Assembly: GCF_000226095.1 (NCBI RefSeq)
Contig: NC_016476.1
Location: 3,100,001-3,164,000, forward strand
Direction of reading: 5' to 3'
From: Thermothelomyces thermophilus ATCC 42464
Taxonomy: Eukaryota; Ascomycota; Sordariomycetes; Sordariales; Chaetomiaceae
DNA: 64,000 nt
Within the stretch, counting starts at the first letter, position 1. The number at the start of each line of letters is the position of its first letter. The notes under the pieces were generated by a model that saw nothing but the letters and a program-made list of their open reading frames with translations, ran no database searches and was not told the DNA's origin. Of the stretch, positions 1-10,043 are shown one piece after another. A program made the position numbers and the translations under genes.

Positions 1-315
1 CAGAATATAGTCAGCCCTTTGGTACAGGTAAAAGGTGCTAGACAAGAAGTAGAGGATGTCAACGTAGGCAAAACTTGAAATCGTTCTTTCCACAGTTTGC
101 GCCTGTTCCCCTGTGCGTATTGCGCAATCCAAGTTCAAAGAAGCAGAGCCCATCCCATTCCAGCCTTCCCCAACGCCTGCCCCGGACTGAAATGTTAAAG
201 AAAAAAAGGGCGGATAGTCGAAGCAAGTAAATCCCGTGAGTGGCGAGTGTATGGCATCGCGTGCTCGAGTGGCCAGCCGCCACCTGTCGGCCGCGCTGGC
301 ATTCTTCCATCTCTT
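1..315. other. left flank, no gene seen
   Basis: This is the 3' flank of the minus-strand gene that ends at 316. Only short overlapping frames without family resemblance are present. Confidence 0.5.
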
Positions 316-2625
316 CTACCCGCCATCTGCGGGCAGTTCAATCCCGCTATCTCTGTCTTGCGGGTCTTTGGTACTCCACGTGGCCGACGTATCAGCATCA
401 GCAAGAGAGCCGCCGCCCAACGCGTCTATCGCATAAATAGCATCCTCATCCAGCGTGTTATCTTCGGTCCCATCATCACCACGCTCGCGTCTTTCTACCT
501 CCTCCGGAGCCAGCACTCTTCCGCCTAGCTCGACATCGCTGGCCCGGACTTGGTACGCAAGCGCACGCTTGCCCTCTTTGATTAGCTCCTCGGTCCATCC
601 AAGGCACCGTTTGAGACTTTGATTGATCTTCTGGCTGTCAACAAGCAGCTGCCGGTGTTTGGAGAGATCCAGCTCGAGACGCCGCTCGTCTCTTCGTCGC
701 TTCTCGCGGCGTAGCTCGACTGCATTAGTACTGGCCTCCTCTGAGACCTCTGAGCTCGACGATTCATCCTCATTGCCCAGCCGTTCGAGTTCTTCCAGTT
801 CAGCCTTCTCAGCTTCGATCTCGCTTTGTTCATCGCTGAAATCGTCCGAGTCCATACCGGTCCTTCCTAGACTGCCTCCCTCAGCGGCTGAATCCGAGGG
901 GATCCGGCTACCCATAGAACCAAAGCTTAAAAGCCCGGACCTGGAGAGCCGCTGGTAGCGGCGTAGCTCGGCTGTCTGTTTTCTGAGCTGCCTCTCAAGC
1001 GTGCGATTGATCGCCTCTAGGCTAGCATTTGTGATCTCCAGGTCCTGCACCTTGCGCTCTCGCCGTGCATTGGCGACCAGCTCTGTCACTTGCGCTTCTT
1101 GGGACGTCTTCGTCGGACTATTCAGGGGCTGGGTCTGGTCCTCGTCTGGCCCGGCCAAGTCTTCGGCAGCCTGAGATATGGACGCGAATCCAGCGTTCAC
1201 CGGATTTGGGGGGGCCAACCCTGGTTGTGGGGAGAGTAAGGGAGAGGTGTTTCCTGAGGACGGGAGAGACGGAAGAGAGCCCTGAGCCGACAGGCGTTTT
1301 GCGGTGACAGGCGGCTCGACGGTAGTGGAGCCTTTTATGTAGATTTGCGACCTTGGTCGGCAAGGAGCTTCGTCCACTTTCCCTTGGTTTAGCTGATTGA
1401 TGACCTGGGGGCCGGCTGGAGTGACGGGGGATCGGGGCGTGATGGTGGCAGAGTTGACGTTCCTGGGTGCAGCCTGTTGAGGCGATTTTACAGGCGATAG
1501 AGCTCTCGGAGCGTTTGATAGCCTGCTTGTCGGTGCCTTGGACGCCGTAGAAACAACCGAGCCGGAGGATTTTCGTGTCGACGGCCCAATCGTTGCCGGC
1601 GGCTGCAATCCGGGGCTTCCATTGGCGTAGACAAACTTGCTCTCCAAGCTGTCCTGGAGGGAGGGTGATGCCAGTGGCGGGGAGAACGGTCTGGGAGAGC
1701 CGTTCTCCTGCTCCAATAGGGTACTCCCATTCGCGTAGAAGAATGTTGCGGGTTTTGCCTGCTGAAGAGCAGCTGGTCTCGTAGCTGTCGGTTGCGATGC
1801 CAGCTTCTGAGCATCAGACGCATAAAAGAACTTGGAGTCTCGATCTTGTCGGGTCCCGCTTCCGGCATCGGAAGGAGAGCTCAAGGTCACCACTGGCCTC
1901 CTCTGCACGTCATCTGTGCCGGCATTGGTCAAGCTTGACCGCGTCTCGAACGGATCTTGACGATCGGGGTTGGGCGTGCCATTCGGGGTGCTGTTAGCAC
2001 TGTCGATGCGGCTCTGCCTTGAGCCGGACCGCGGGGTGACGTTGTTGCTAAGGAAGGCTGGAACCGGAGAAGCTAATTCGTCTCGGTCGCGGCTGCCGTT
2101 AACGTTAACGCTCAGGGTCGAGTCGGCAGAACGTCGAGCCAGCGGTGTTGTTGCAAGCATCGGGGCTTGGTGTTGAGGGGCCGGTGTTCGTGCGGCAATC
2201 TTCGGGGTCAGGGGCGGTTTGTTTACGGCACGCCCAACCGTCGGCTGCCGATGTCCGGCGACAGATGACCGCTCATATGATGGCATCCTGGCCTCGGTCG
2301 ACGGGAGGGATGTGGCTGTCTCGGTTCCTGGCTTCACAGTCCGCAGTACCGACGTGGCATTTTGGTCGTGCAGTCGTAAGGGATGGCGGGATCGGAGCGT
2401 TGCATTCGCGGCCGCGGCTGCTGGACAAGCGGTTGCTGTGGTCGTGATGCGGGCGGTTGTTTTGCCCGCCACGGTGGTGCTCGTTGTCACTACCCCGGCG
2501 GACGGCTGCTTCCGGGATGATGATTTCTGAGGTGGCAAACTTAAACTGTGTGCTGTACTGGCAGGCTGGTAGGATGCAGCGTGTTTTTCTCCAGCAGGCC
2601 TCAGAGTCAATGAGGATGGTGGCAT
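316..2625 (-). CDS. conserved fungal Ser/Pro-rich coiled-coil protein, function unknown
   Basis: I do not recognise a named family. The chosen ATG at 2625 gives 769 residues; an open frame continues upstream but has only a TTG in the start position. Roughly the first 480 residues are rich in Ser, Thr, Pro and Ala and look disordered. Within them a short motif (F-F/V-Y-A-N-G) recurs about four times. Near residues 515-560 lies a predicted coiled coil containing NASLEAINRTLERQLRKQ, followed by a strongly acidic Glu/Ser stretch and a second helical block with the segment QKINQSLKRCLGWTEELIKE, which looks like the most conserved part. The layout would suit a scaffold or cytoskeleton-associated protein, but that is inference. 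No intron is needed. It is divergent from the cytochrome b5 gene to its right. Confidence 0.75.
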   Translation of the reverse strand: MPPSSLTLRPAGEKHAASYQPASTAHSLSLPPQKSSSRKQPSAGVVTTSTTVAGKTTARITTTATACPAAAAANATLRSRHPLRLHDQNATSVLRTVKPGTETATSLPSTEARMPSYERSSVAGHRQPTVGRAVNKPPLTPKIAARTPAPQHQAPMLATTPLARRSADSTLSVNVNGSRDRDELASPVPAFLSNNVTPRSGSRQSRIDSANSTPNGTPNPDRQDPFETRSSLTNAGTDDVQRRPVVTLSSPSDAGSGTRQDRDSKFFYASDAQKLASQPTATRPAALQQAKPATFFYANGSTLLEQENGSPRPFSPPLASPSLQDSLESKFVYANGSPGLQPPATIGPSTRKSSGSVVSTASKAPTSRLSNAPRALSPVKSPQQAAPRNVNSATITPRSPVTPAGPQVINQLNQGKVDEAPCRPRSQIYIKGSTTVEPPVTAKRLSAQGSLPSLPSSGNTSPLLSPQPGLAPPNPVNAGFASISQAAEDLAGPDEDQTQPLNSPTKTSQEAQVTELVANARRERKVQDLEITNASLEAINRTLERQLRKQTAELRRYQRLSRSGLLSFGSMGSRIPSDSAAEGGSLGRTGMDSDDFSDEQSEIEAEKAELEELERLGNEDESSSSEVSEEASTNAVELRREKRRRDERRLELDLSKHRQLLVDSQKINQSLKRCLGWTEELIKEGKRALAYQVRASDVELGGRVLAPEEVERRERGDDGTEDNTLDEDAIYAIDALGGGSLADADTSATWSTKDPQDRDSGIELPADGG

Positions 2626-3521
2626 TGCGTCGAGGCCGACTCTGGGGGATTTCGGGAGTTCCAAGAGGCGTGAATGTCCAGCCAAAACCCTGATTCCCGT
2701 TTTGGGCCGCTGTGACTGGTCGATGGTGCCAAGTAATTACAGAGCAGCGGGTACAGTAGGATTAGCCACTCCGTCTACGAGATGCCAATACTGCGCACAA
2801 CTCGGGGTAGGTATAAATAACGACTTCCGCAGAAAGAGACTGCAACAGCTGTTTGATCAACTTTCGTTAGGGGGCTCTTGGGTTGGTTCTGAGAGGTTGC
2901 AGCCCATTTTCAAGCCGAATGCGCGGAGTGGCCCGGCTCCTTAGGCAAGCCGGACCATCAGCTCACGGCTGCCATTCGTTGTCCACCGAGTGCATCGATT
3001 GTTTACACAACACTGGGCTAGTGGAATTATGCGGAATAACTACTATGTAGTCCGTAAGTTACTGCGCGCTCCGTACTGCACGCGCTAACTAAACGACCCC
3101 ACCATCCCCTCGGCCCAGCCCACCACACCCAGCCAGACAACTGGCTTCCCGCAGCAAGGTCCCCTGGCGAGAGCCCCTGCCTCCACAGCCGTCATTGTTG
3201 CCGCCCCGCCTGTGCAATCTTCAACGACAATAATCCGACAATCGCAATCTCTGCAAACGAAACGAGAGTTCAACGCGCGGGTCGCGTCAGTGCCCTCTCA
3301 AACTCTCACCCTTTTCTGACCGAGATTTGACTGGCAATCTGGGGCGTCTTGTTTCATGTCGAAGGCTGAGTGAACGGGGGGTCCTAGGTTGGTGGTGTTT
3401 TCCACTGGTCATTCGGTCACTGTTCGATCCACTCTTTCGCTCACCAATTGGCGCAGACCAGTGTTCCGTACCCCACGAACATACGATCGCAGCAAACAGC
3501 AACTTCCGATCACGCCTTGAC
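2626..3521. other. divergent intergenic region
   Basis: About 0.9 kb separates the coiled-coil gene (leftward) and the cytochrome b5 gene (rightward), so it should hold both promoters. Around 3045-3080 are two degenerate relatives of the TACGGAGTA motif found elsewhere in the window. No gene is seen. Confidence 0.5.
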
Positions 3522-4559
3522 ATGGCGTTATTGGGCATCTCTCTTATACTCGCCTCTGTCGTTCTTTTCTGCATGCGTAGACCGGTCTGGCTCCCGGCCA
3601 TTTTTGGGGGCGCCCCGCGTCCCCCAATAGAGCCGCCGTCTCCGGCGAGATCCGAGTGCGAGTCTGCCGATCGCGCCTCGGACGCTGATGCGATCACGAG
3701 AGACGGATCCGATCATGATTCTAGACGTGCCGATGGAGAGAAGCCAAACCACAGTCCGATATTTTCCCCACCGATAGTGCAACACCCGGCCCCAGAATCC
3801 GACCAAGGCGGTCGCTCCTCCGAAGATGGTGAGCAGACCACGCCCAAGGCCTCCGCAGCAACCCCCGACAACCCCGTCCCGGCATTAGCCCTCTCCGTCC
3901 CCGAACCGGCCCCCGCTGCCTTTCAGCCGAATGGCGCAGACCGTGGGCCTTCGACTGCACCGACGGCAGCGTCGACCCTAATGCCTCCTCCCCCGCGCCC
4001 ACCAACCCTCCGCCCTTCACCCCGGGACAACCTCTCACCGTCCCTCGCGCCTCCGCGAGCCCGCAACCTGCCCCTCCCCGCGCGCGGACCGGGCTGCTCG
4101 ACCCTCGCCCCGCCGCCCACCCACAGCTCCGTGCCCGCCAAGCCTTCGCGTGCCGTCGTCCTGTCGCCGGGCCACTCCCCGCTCGACTGGGCGCGTCTCT
4201 CGGGCCACCCGACGGCCGACCTGCGCGGCCTCCCGCCGGGCACCCCGTACCTTCGCGTGACGCCGAGCATGCTCAAGAAGATGACGGGGCGGAAGGGCAA
4301 GGACGCGTGGATCGTCCTGGGCGGGCGCGTCTACAACATAACGCCGTACCTGCCGTTCCACCCCGGGGGCGAGCCCGAGCTGCTGCGAGGTGCGGGCAGA
4401 GACGGGACGCGATTATTTGGGGAGATCCACCCATGGGTGAATTACGAAGGGATGCTGGCGGCTTGTTTGGTGGGGATTTACGTTCCAGAGGAGGAAGGCG
4501 GCGATGTAGGTACGGCAGCGGCCGGGGGCGGTGCAAGGGATATGGAGGCTATGGATTGA
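3522..4559 (+). CDS. membrane-anchored cytochrome b5-like heme-binding protein
   Basis: The ATG at 3522 gives 345 residues; the frame is open further upstream but without a better ATG. Residues 3-20 form a single hydrophobic segment (ALLGISLILASVVLF) expected to anchor the protein in a membrane. Residues about 35-230 are a long, disordered Pro/Ala/Ser-rich linker. The C-terminal domain, about 240-323, is a cytochrome b5 fold: the first axial His sits in HPGG (His280) and the second in EIHPW (His303). The domain resembles the b5 module of the Irc21/NCB5OR-like group more than microsomal b5. No reductase or desaturase domain is attached, so it probably passes electrons to a separate partner. 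Membrane and partner are not determined by the sequence. It converges on the NBS1 gene 235 bp downstream. Confidence 0.85.
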   Translation: MALLGISLILASVVLFCMRRPVWLPAIFGGAPRPPIEPPSPARSECESADRASDADAITRDGSDHDSRRADGEKPNHSPIFSPPIVQHPAPESDQGGRSSEDGEQTTPKASAATPDNPVPALALSVPEPAPAAFQPNGADRGPSTAPTAASTLMPPPPRPPTLRPSPRDNLSPSLAPPRARNLPLPARGPGCSTLAPPPTHSSVPAKPSRAVVLSPGHSPLDWARLSGHPTADLRGLPPGTPYLRVTPSMLKKMTGRKGKDAWIVLGGRVYNITPYLPFHPGGEPELLRGAGRDGTRLFGEIHPWVNYEGMLAACLVGIYVPEEEGGDVGTAAAGGGARDMEAMD

Positions 4560-4794
4560 GCTCCGTCATCTTTGACAGGAAGTGCTTCCATTTCAGAGAA
4601 GGACTGGGGGGCCGACCAGGCGTTCCAGATCTGTAACCATGCATGTACATGCGACAAACGTGTCTAGATTGCTTGCCGGGTTGCTGTTTAGATTTGAACC
4701 GAGATGATACCCATAGACAAGGCCAATGGAACATATATGCAATACATGTCTTTGTCATGATCAACTGCAGAGGTTCTAATGAGCTGTGCTAGGA

Positions 4795-7544
4795 CTACCT
4801 TCGCCTCCCAAACCGAAATTTGAGCTCGTCATCACTGTCATCGCTGTCGTCGTCACTCGGCGGCCCGAGGCCCCTCCGCGGCCTCTTCGCCGCCCCCTCT
4901 TGATTCGAGTCAACTGGTGCGGGCCGCTTGTGGGATGACCCCGCCTGGCTTTGCGACTGTGTGTGTGTCTGCGACCGGGCGCGTTGTGAGTTCGCCTTCT
5001 CAGCAGCCTTGGCCGCCCGGCTTCTAGGGGGTTCCGATTCAGGCAGGGCGCTGTCCTCCGGCATCCCAGAGAGCTCACTCCGCTCCTCCTCGTCACTACT
5101 GTCAATGGCCAAAATGGTCCGCCGTATTGCAGGCCTGGGCGCGACCTCCTTCTCCTTGCCCATGCCCAGACTGCCAGACCTCCCCTCCGACGACTGCTGG
5201 GTTTGATTTTGCGACCCGGGCCGGTTGTCTTCCTTACGCCGCCCGCTGTCATCCTCGAGCCAGTAGTCGTCCCCGATACCGTACTCTTTCGGTTTGACCT
5301 CCTCCAGCGGAATGATGATGCGAGGTGGTTGGCGGCCGACTGGTTCGCCTTGTTTGCGAAACCGCTTGAAGTTCTTGCGTCCATTCCATCGCGGATCCCA
5401 CCGGCCGTCGGCAATATCCTGCTCCCGGCTGCGGCCATTCCTGCCAGTCTCGGGAAAGTGAACCTCGCATTCTTCAATGATGTGCAATGCTCGGATCGCA
5501 GCGTAGTCGATTCCATCATCCGGAAGTTCCTCAAGTTCTTTGCGCTGCGCAGCTGCTCGAGCCTCGGCTTCTTCACGCTGGCGGCGTGCAAGCTCCAGGA
5601 TGTCATCTTCTTCCTTTATCTTCTTTCCTTTCCCTTTCGCTTGGCCCTTCTTCGGCTTCCCTTTGGGAGAAGCCGGAGCCATTTCTTCGTCTCCGCTAGG
5701 CTGTGACGCCGGTTCAGGCTCGGGGGGAGGAGGGAGCGGTTCTTGCCCTGACTCGATCCGCCGGCGTTTGGCAGCTGCCGCTGTCGGCGCAATCTCATCT
5801 AGCAGTGCCGATGTGTCGTGCTCGGGGACCGGAGACAAGGGGCGTTTCCGTTGTGTCTGCCGGGTTGGGCCCTCCTCGCCAACGATTTCCTCCACTGGAA
5901 GCATCGGCTTTTGGTGCTGAGAGACGAACAAACTGTCCTGGGATGCAGCAGCCGTTTGGAGCTGCTCAGGAGCATCCACTGGGGTGACTTCTCCCGCAAG
6001 CTCTTCCCCGTCGTCGAAATCAAAGCCTTTGAAACGGCTCCGGCCAGCTCTTCGACCCCGTCCAGGTCTAGGTCCAGGCACGGGTTCCGGTTGTGCAGCG
6101 GCTTGTGCAGCGGCTTCCGGCGACGCTCGAGGTTGAGAACCCGGTTGGTCGACATCCATACAGTCTCCTGCGTTAACGGTAGGTATCTGACCGCCTGCCC
6201 TCCCCGACGAGGGTTGACTGGCTTCTTCAAGAGGTCGGCGGAGCATGGAAGCGTTGCAATCAAGGATGGCTTCGAGAAACTCTCGTTGATCAATCGGGCG
6301 GTGATCGAGCCGCTGAGCAAAAGAAGTCAAGAACTGAGCATACCACTCATGATCCTCGCTCTTTGGCATGTATCGCACGACAACCACCCCCTTACCCTCG
6401 CTGCCATCTTCGAAAGATCCCAACCCCTTTTCGCCGGCAACGCTTTTTACATATCGAATGAAGTCCTCCACATCTGTTTCGCCAGGAATGACGTCCTTGA
6501 GCAGGGCTTTACCTCTTCCGGCAGTGATGGCGGGAAACAGGTTCTCATATTGCTTCTTTTCGTAAAAGACAAATGTATACCCGTCAAACACTTCCTGCCG
6601 CTTGTCGTTGGGTGAGTACACATCGGGCGGTCGATCTAGGGGCTCCTCGCCGCGGGGTGGCAGGTGGTCGATGGGATTCGGCCAAGAGGATTCGAAATCG
6701 ACTTCCAGTGCGCTAGGCGAGCCCTCCTCCGCATTGTCAGGAACAGTAGCCGCGTCCACTATCGCATTGATGAAGCTATCAGTGACAATATACCGTCCGT
6801 TGATCAATGCTTGCAGCCCTTTTGATGTGTTGCGCTTTTTTGAGACGACGTGGGTAGTATCTGGAACATAATCGGCCGAATATTTGATGTCGAGCTGCTC
6901 CAGGCTGTCGCGCAGCCTCGTCCACGGGTCCAAACGGAGTTCCTTTGCGGTAAAGGAGAAGCTGAGAACAACCGGATTCCATCGTATGCTTCAAGCGGTC
7001 AGCCAACGCCGGCAGGCGAGATGGGCACAGGAGGTATCTCACCGGACAAGCTTTGGGCACATGCCCAACTTCAGCTCGTTCACATCCTCTGAGAGTGTTT
7101 TCTTCTGCCCGCGTATCTGGACGCCATTCAACAGCGTTCCTTTTTTCGAATTGAGGTCCTCGATTGTGACGGAGGACCGCGAACGGAGGTTGCGCTGTAA
7201 ACACCAAGTTAACCCCAATCGTACCATCTCGTGTCCGTCAAACGCAATCATACCCCACCACCTTCAGGGACACTGTCGACTTGAATCGTGATGTGCTTCC
7301 TCGATATGGTCTTGTCCGAGACGGCGAGCTGCCCGGCTAGCGTAAATCTGCCTTAGTCTCTTGACACGATCAGTGGTGGATCTTGGGGAACGACTCGTAC
7401 GCTCGGCGACAGTGCGACCGAAAAGATAGAGCTTTCCTGGGCGCAGCCATAGGACGCGGCCTGCTCGAGTCAGTTTCAGCGTTCTCGCAGAAGACGGTCT
7501 GGGGTGAACAGACCGTCAAACAGGTCACTTTCGAGTATCCACAT
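4795..7544 (-). CDS. NBS1: NBS1/Xrs2-type subunit of the MRE11-RAD50-NBS1 DNA break repair complex
   Basis: Five exons (7544-7514, 7460-7401, 7336-7254, 7194-7043, 6988-4795) join in phase to 839 residues. The start MWILESDLFDG is the usual NBS1 beginning. An FHA domain covers about 1-120, with GR at 25-26, SRKH at 42-45 and KGTLLNG at 76-82, the phosphothreonine-binding loops. A BRCT repeat follows (about 125-205), and a second is likely at about 243-347. After a long charged linker, NFKRFRK at 648-654 matches the MRE11-binding motif. The C-terminus is an Asp/Ser-rich acidic patch followed by LKFRFGRRR, the type of motif by which NBS1 recruits ATM/Tel1. The protein is expected in the nucleus in double-strand break sensing and checkpoint signalling. 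Introns are 53-64 nt. Confidence 0.93.
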
Positions 7545-7988
7545 GGCGTTTGGATTGCAACGATTGTGGTTCCTCTGGCATCGGGGGCGCTGCAGCTTGT
7601 GCGATCCCGAGCAATGACCGGCGGCACTGTGGGCAGAGAGAGGCTCCGCCCGAGATGCAGAGAGATGGAGGCGGCAGCCAGGCACGCATGTAAGGTTGAA
7701 GACAAGTGGATATCCAGTGGAGAAACGATAACACGTCATTTACGCGAGAGCACGTGCACATAATCTCTACTAGTCTTGCCCACAGCGCGACTGTGCAATA
7801 TGCTTGCAGATTCCAGAACGCGCGTAGATTATCAAAACCGTACCATAGTTACTCTCCAGATTTTGTGTAAGATACAGATATCATATAGCAGGTAAGATGG
7901 TCAAAGAACCCATCTTTGCAGCAGCACTTTGTGCCTGTATTCTGCTGCATAATTCACGTAAAGTGTACGCCTAACTTAGACTTTCTGA
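7545..7988. other. intergenic region upstream of NBS1
   Basis: This lies between the NBS1 start and the stop of the next minus-strand gene, so it must hold the NBS1 promoter and the 3' end of the hydrolase gene. It contains some AT-rich sequence near 7800-7990. No gene is seen. Confidence 0.45.
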
Positions 7989-10043
7989 CTACACAACAGG
8001 CTTTAACCTCGGGTTTACAAAGGAGAGCTCCGCGAGGTGCTCTTTCCACACCTCGAGGGGGTCTTTGGCCTGGCCAACGCCCAGCGCGGCCGCCTTCTTT
8101 TCAACGTCGTAAAGGTATGGTTTCTCATCTGCATAGCACTCCGTTTCTTGCTCATCAGGCAGAGTGCCGTTGAGAATGTAGGCCCTCGCAATCCTCTCGG
8201 TGCACTGCGAAGTGTCTCTCGACGAGTGTCCGTACCCGTGGTGCACGATCAGGCGCGCGTTCTTTCCCATTTCCTGCAGCAGCCGTCTCCCATTCCGAAG
8301 TGGAGTGGCAGGGTCGTACGTCTCAGCGATGAGCAGCACGGGGTGATTGAGAGTGTGGTTCAGGTCGCCGCGATACACACCGACCGGTTCGGGCCAGTAT
8401 TGTAAAAAGTGTCGGCAAGGAAGGACAGTATAGAACCTTGAATTGCCGGAGATCCAGGATTTGGTCGTCATGTTTCCCCAGAGCGAGAGCCACCAATCCA
8501 GGTCATCGGGCTCCTTAGCGTCATATGAATCCGCGCAGATGACCAGGGTGCCCAGCTCTATATCCGAACCTGTGGCGGGAACAGGCGAACAGGGGGCCTC
8601 CGGGTCATAAAACCATGCCGAGGCTTCGAGAGCGGAGGCTGCCAGGGTCGCGTTGCCGTCTTCCAACTCAAAAAGAAGCCGAGCTAATGCGGGCCAGCTT
8701 CTCGCGTTATACAGCGCTCCGTAAATGTTGTCGACAATGGCAGAATAGGTGACAAGGGTCGGGCCGCTAGTCGGGAGATATGCCGGGATCGGGCGGTCGG
8801 CGAGGGACTCCATTAGGGCGTCCATGCGGGTCGATAGACCCGGCAGCGTGACCGGCTTACCGTCTTTCGGCCTCGCAAGCGCGCAATACTCGGGTCCGGC
8901 GTTGACACACTCGCCTAGAAAACCGTCACGCCAGGCGTCCGTAGCGTTATCCAGCGCGGTCCATCCAAAGCCGCCTCGCAGGCGATGGTCGCGGACGTAT
9001 TCGGTGCCGTCCAGAATCACGCGGCCGACGCTCCCCGGAAACAACGCAGCATACGTCTGCCCAATGCCCGTACCATAGCTGACGAGATACCCCGTCAGCT
9101 CATCTTCCCCGAGCGCTATCCGAATCTGTTCAAGATCACGGGCAACCAGGCCCGTGCCGAGAAAGCGGCCGAGGTCTCCATGCTCTTCCCAGCAAGCACG
9201 CATGATAGCGGCGTTCATGGCGTCGGCAAATTCGAGCTGCTGTCTAGGAGACGCGGATACTGCATAGTGGAGGTTAGACAAGAGGCTCCAGCGATCTCGG
9301 CTGGCGTCGTGGGGAAAGCATGCGATGCTGGGGAGCGAGGCATTCACTCCCCGTGGGTCCCAGCCCAGGACGTCAAAGGTGCTGTCGCTGAAGCGCGCCG
9401 TGATGTTCTCGGCGGCACGCCATGCGTACGAAGTCCCGCTCCCCCCAGGTCCGCCGGGCTCGATAACAATTGTCCTCTCGCTCTTCTTGCCGGATGGCGA
9501 GTCGGCTGGCTCACCCACTCGAGCGAGGCCTGAGACCTGGAATTTGGTCACGGCCAGGCGGGCCATTCGGCTGTCCGACCTGTTGGTGTAATCCAGCGGA
9601 ACGTCGAGATAGCCGCACAGGAAAATCCCGCGTCCGGCGTACGGATTGTCTCCGGAGGTGCCATTCTCCCGCCCTCGAGCGGCGCCCCAGCTCCAGTGAT
9701 CGGGGTTGGGGTCAAATCGGGAAGCCCAGGTTTGTTCGGCGTTGCTGTCCTCCAGTGGTGGCGGCAGAGTCGCCGGGGTGCAAGGCAGGAACCGGAACGG
9801 GTCGCCTTTCACAGGAAAATGGCCGTACGGCGAACCATTGTCTCCCGACTGCTCAAAGTGAGAGACAAACGGATCGGCCGAGCTGGAAGTCAAGCTAGGA
9901 CTGAGCAAGCCGGGGCGGAGCTGGGGGAAAACGGTGAGCACAATGAGAGCCAAGAAAGCGGCTCCCGCGAGAAGCCAATGCACGTGCCTATTCCTGGGCG
10001 TTGACCGCCCCGTATATTTGACTAGCTCTGAAACTTTCCCCAT
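7989..10043 (-). CDS. S33/TAP-type alpha/beta hydrolase (tripeptidyl-aminopeptidase-like), membrane-anchored
   Basis: I start it at the ATG at 10043, which has a good context (AACAATGG) and gives 684 residues; an ATG at 10235 would add 64 residues. A hydrophobic stretch at about 22-42 (WLLAGAAFLALIVLTVF) predicts a type II signal anchor, so the catalytic part would face the lumen, vacuole or outside. The N-terminal half has the oxyanion region EPGGPGGSGTSY and the strand DVLGWDPRGVNAS. The expected nucleophile is Ser322 in LVSYGTGIG, with a Leu where most relatives have Gly. The C-terminal TAP-like domain supplies Asp577 (ETYDPATP) and His606 (GYGHSS), completing a Ser-Asp-His triad. Family members release N-terminal tripeptides or proline residues; the true substrate is not known. 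No intron is needed. Confidence 0.85.
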   Translation of the reverse strand: MGKVSELVKYTGRSTPRNRHVHWLLAGAAFLALIVLTVFPQLRPGLLSPSLTSSSADPFVSHFEQSGDNGSPYGHFPVKGDPFRFLPCTPATLPPPLEDSNAEQTWASRFDPNPDHWSWGAARGRENGTSGDNPYAGRGIFLCGYLDVPLDYTNRSDSRMARLAVTKFQVSGLARVGEPADSPSGKKSERTIVIEPGGPGGSGTSYAWRAAENITARFSDSTFDVLGWDPRGVNASLPSIACFPHDASRDRWSLLSNLHYAVSASPRQQLEFADAMNAAIMRACWEEHGDLGRFLGTGLVARDLEQIRIALGEDELTGYLVSYGTGIGQTYAALFPGSVGRVILDGTEYVRDHRLRGGFGWTALDNATDAWRDGFLGECVNAGPEYCALARPKDGKPVTLPGLSTRMDALMESLADRPIPAYLPTSGPTLVTYSAIVDNIYGALYNARSWPALARLLFELEDGNATLAASALEASAWFYDPEAPCSPVPATGSDIELGTLVICADSYDAKEPDDLDWWLSLWGNMTTKSWISGNSRFYTVLPCRHFLQYWPEPVGVYRGDLNHTLNHPVLLIAETYDPATPLRNGRRLLQEMGKNARLIVHHGYGHSSRDTSQCTERIARAYILNGTLPDEQETECYADEKPYLYDVEKKAAALGVGQAKDPLEVWKEHLAELSFVNPRLKPVV

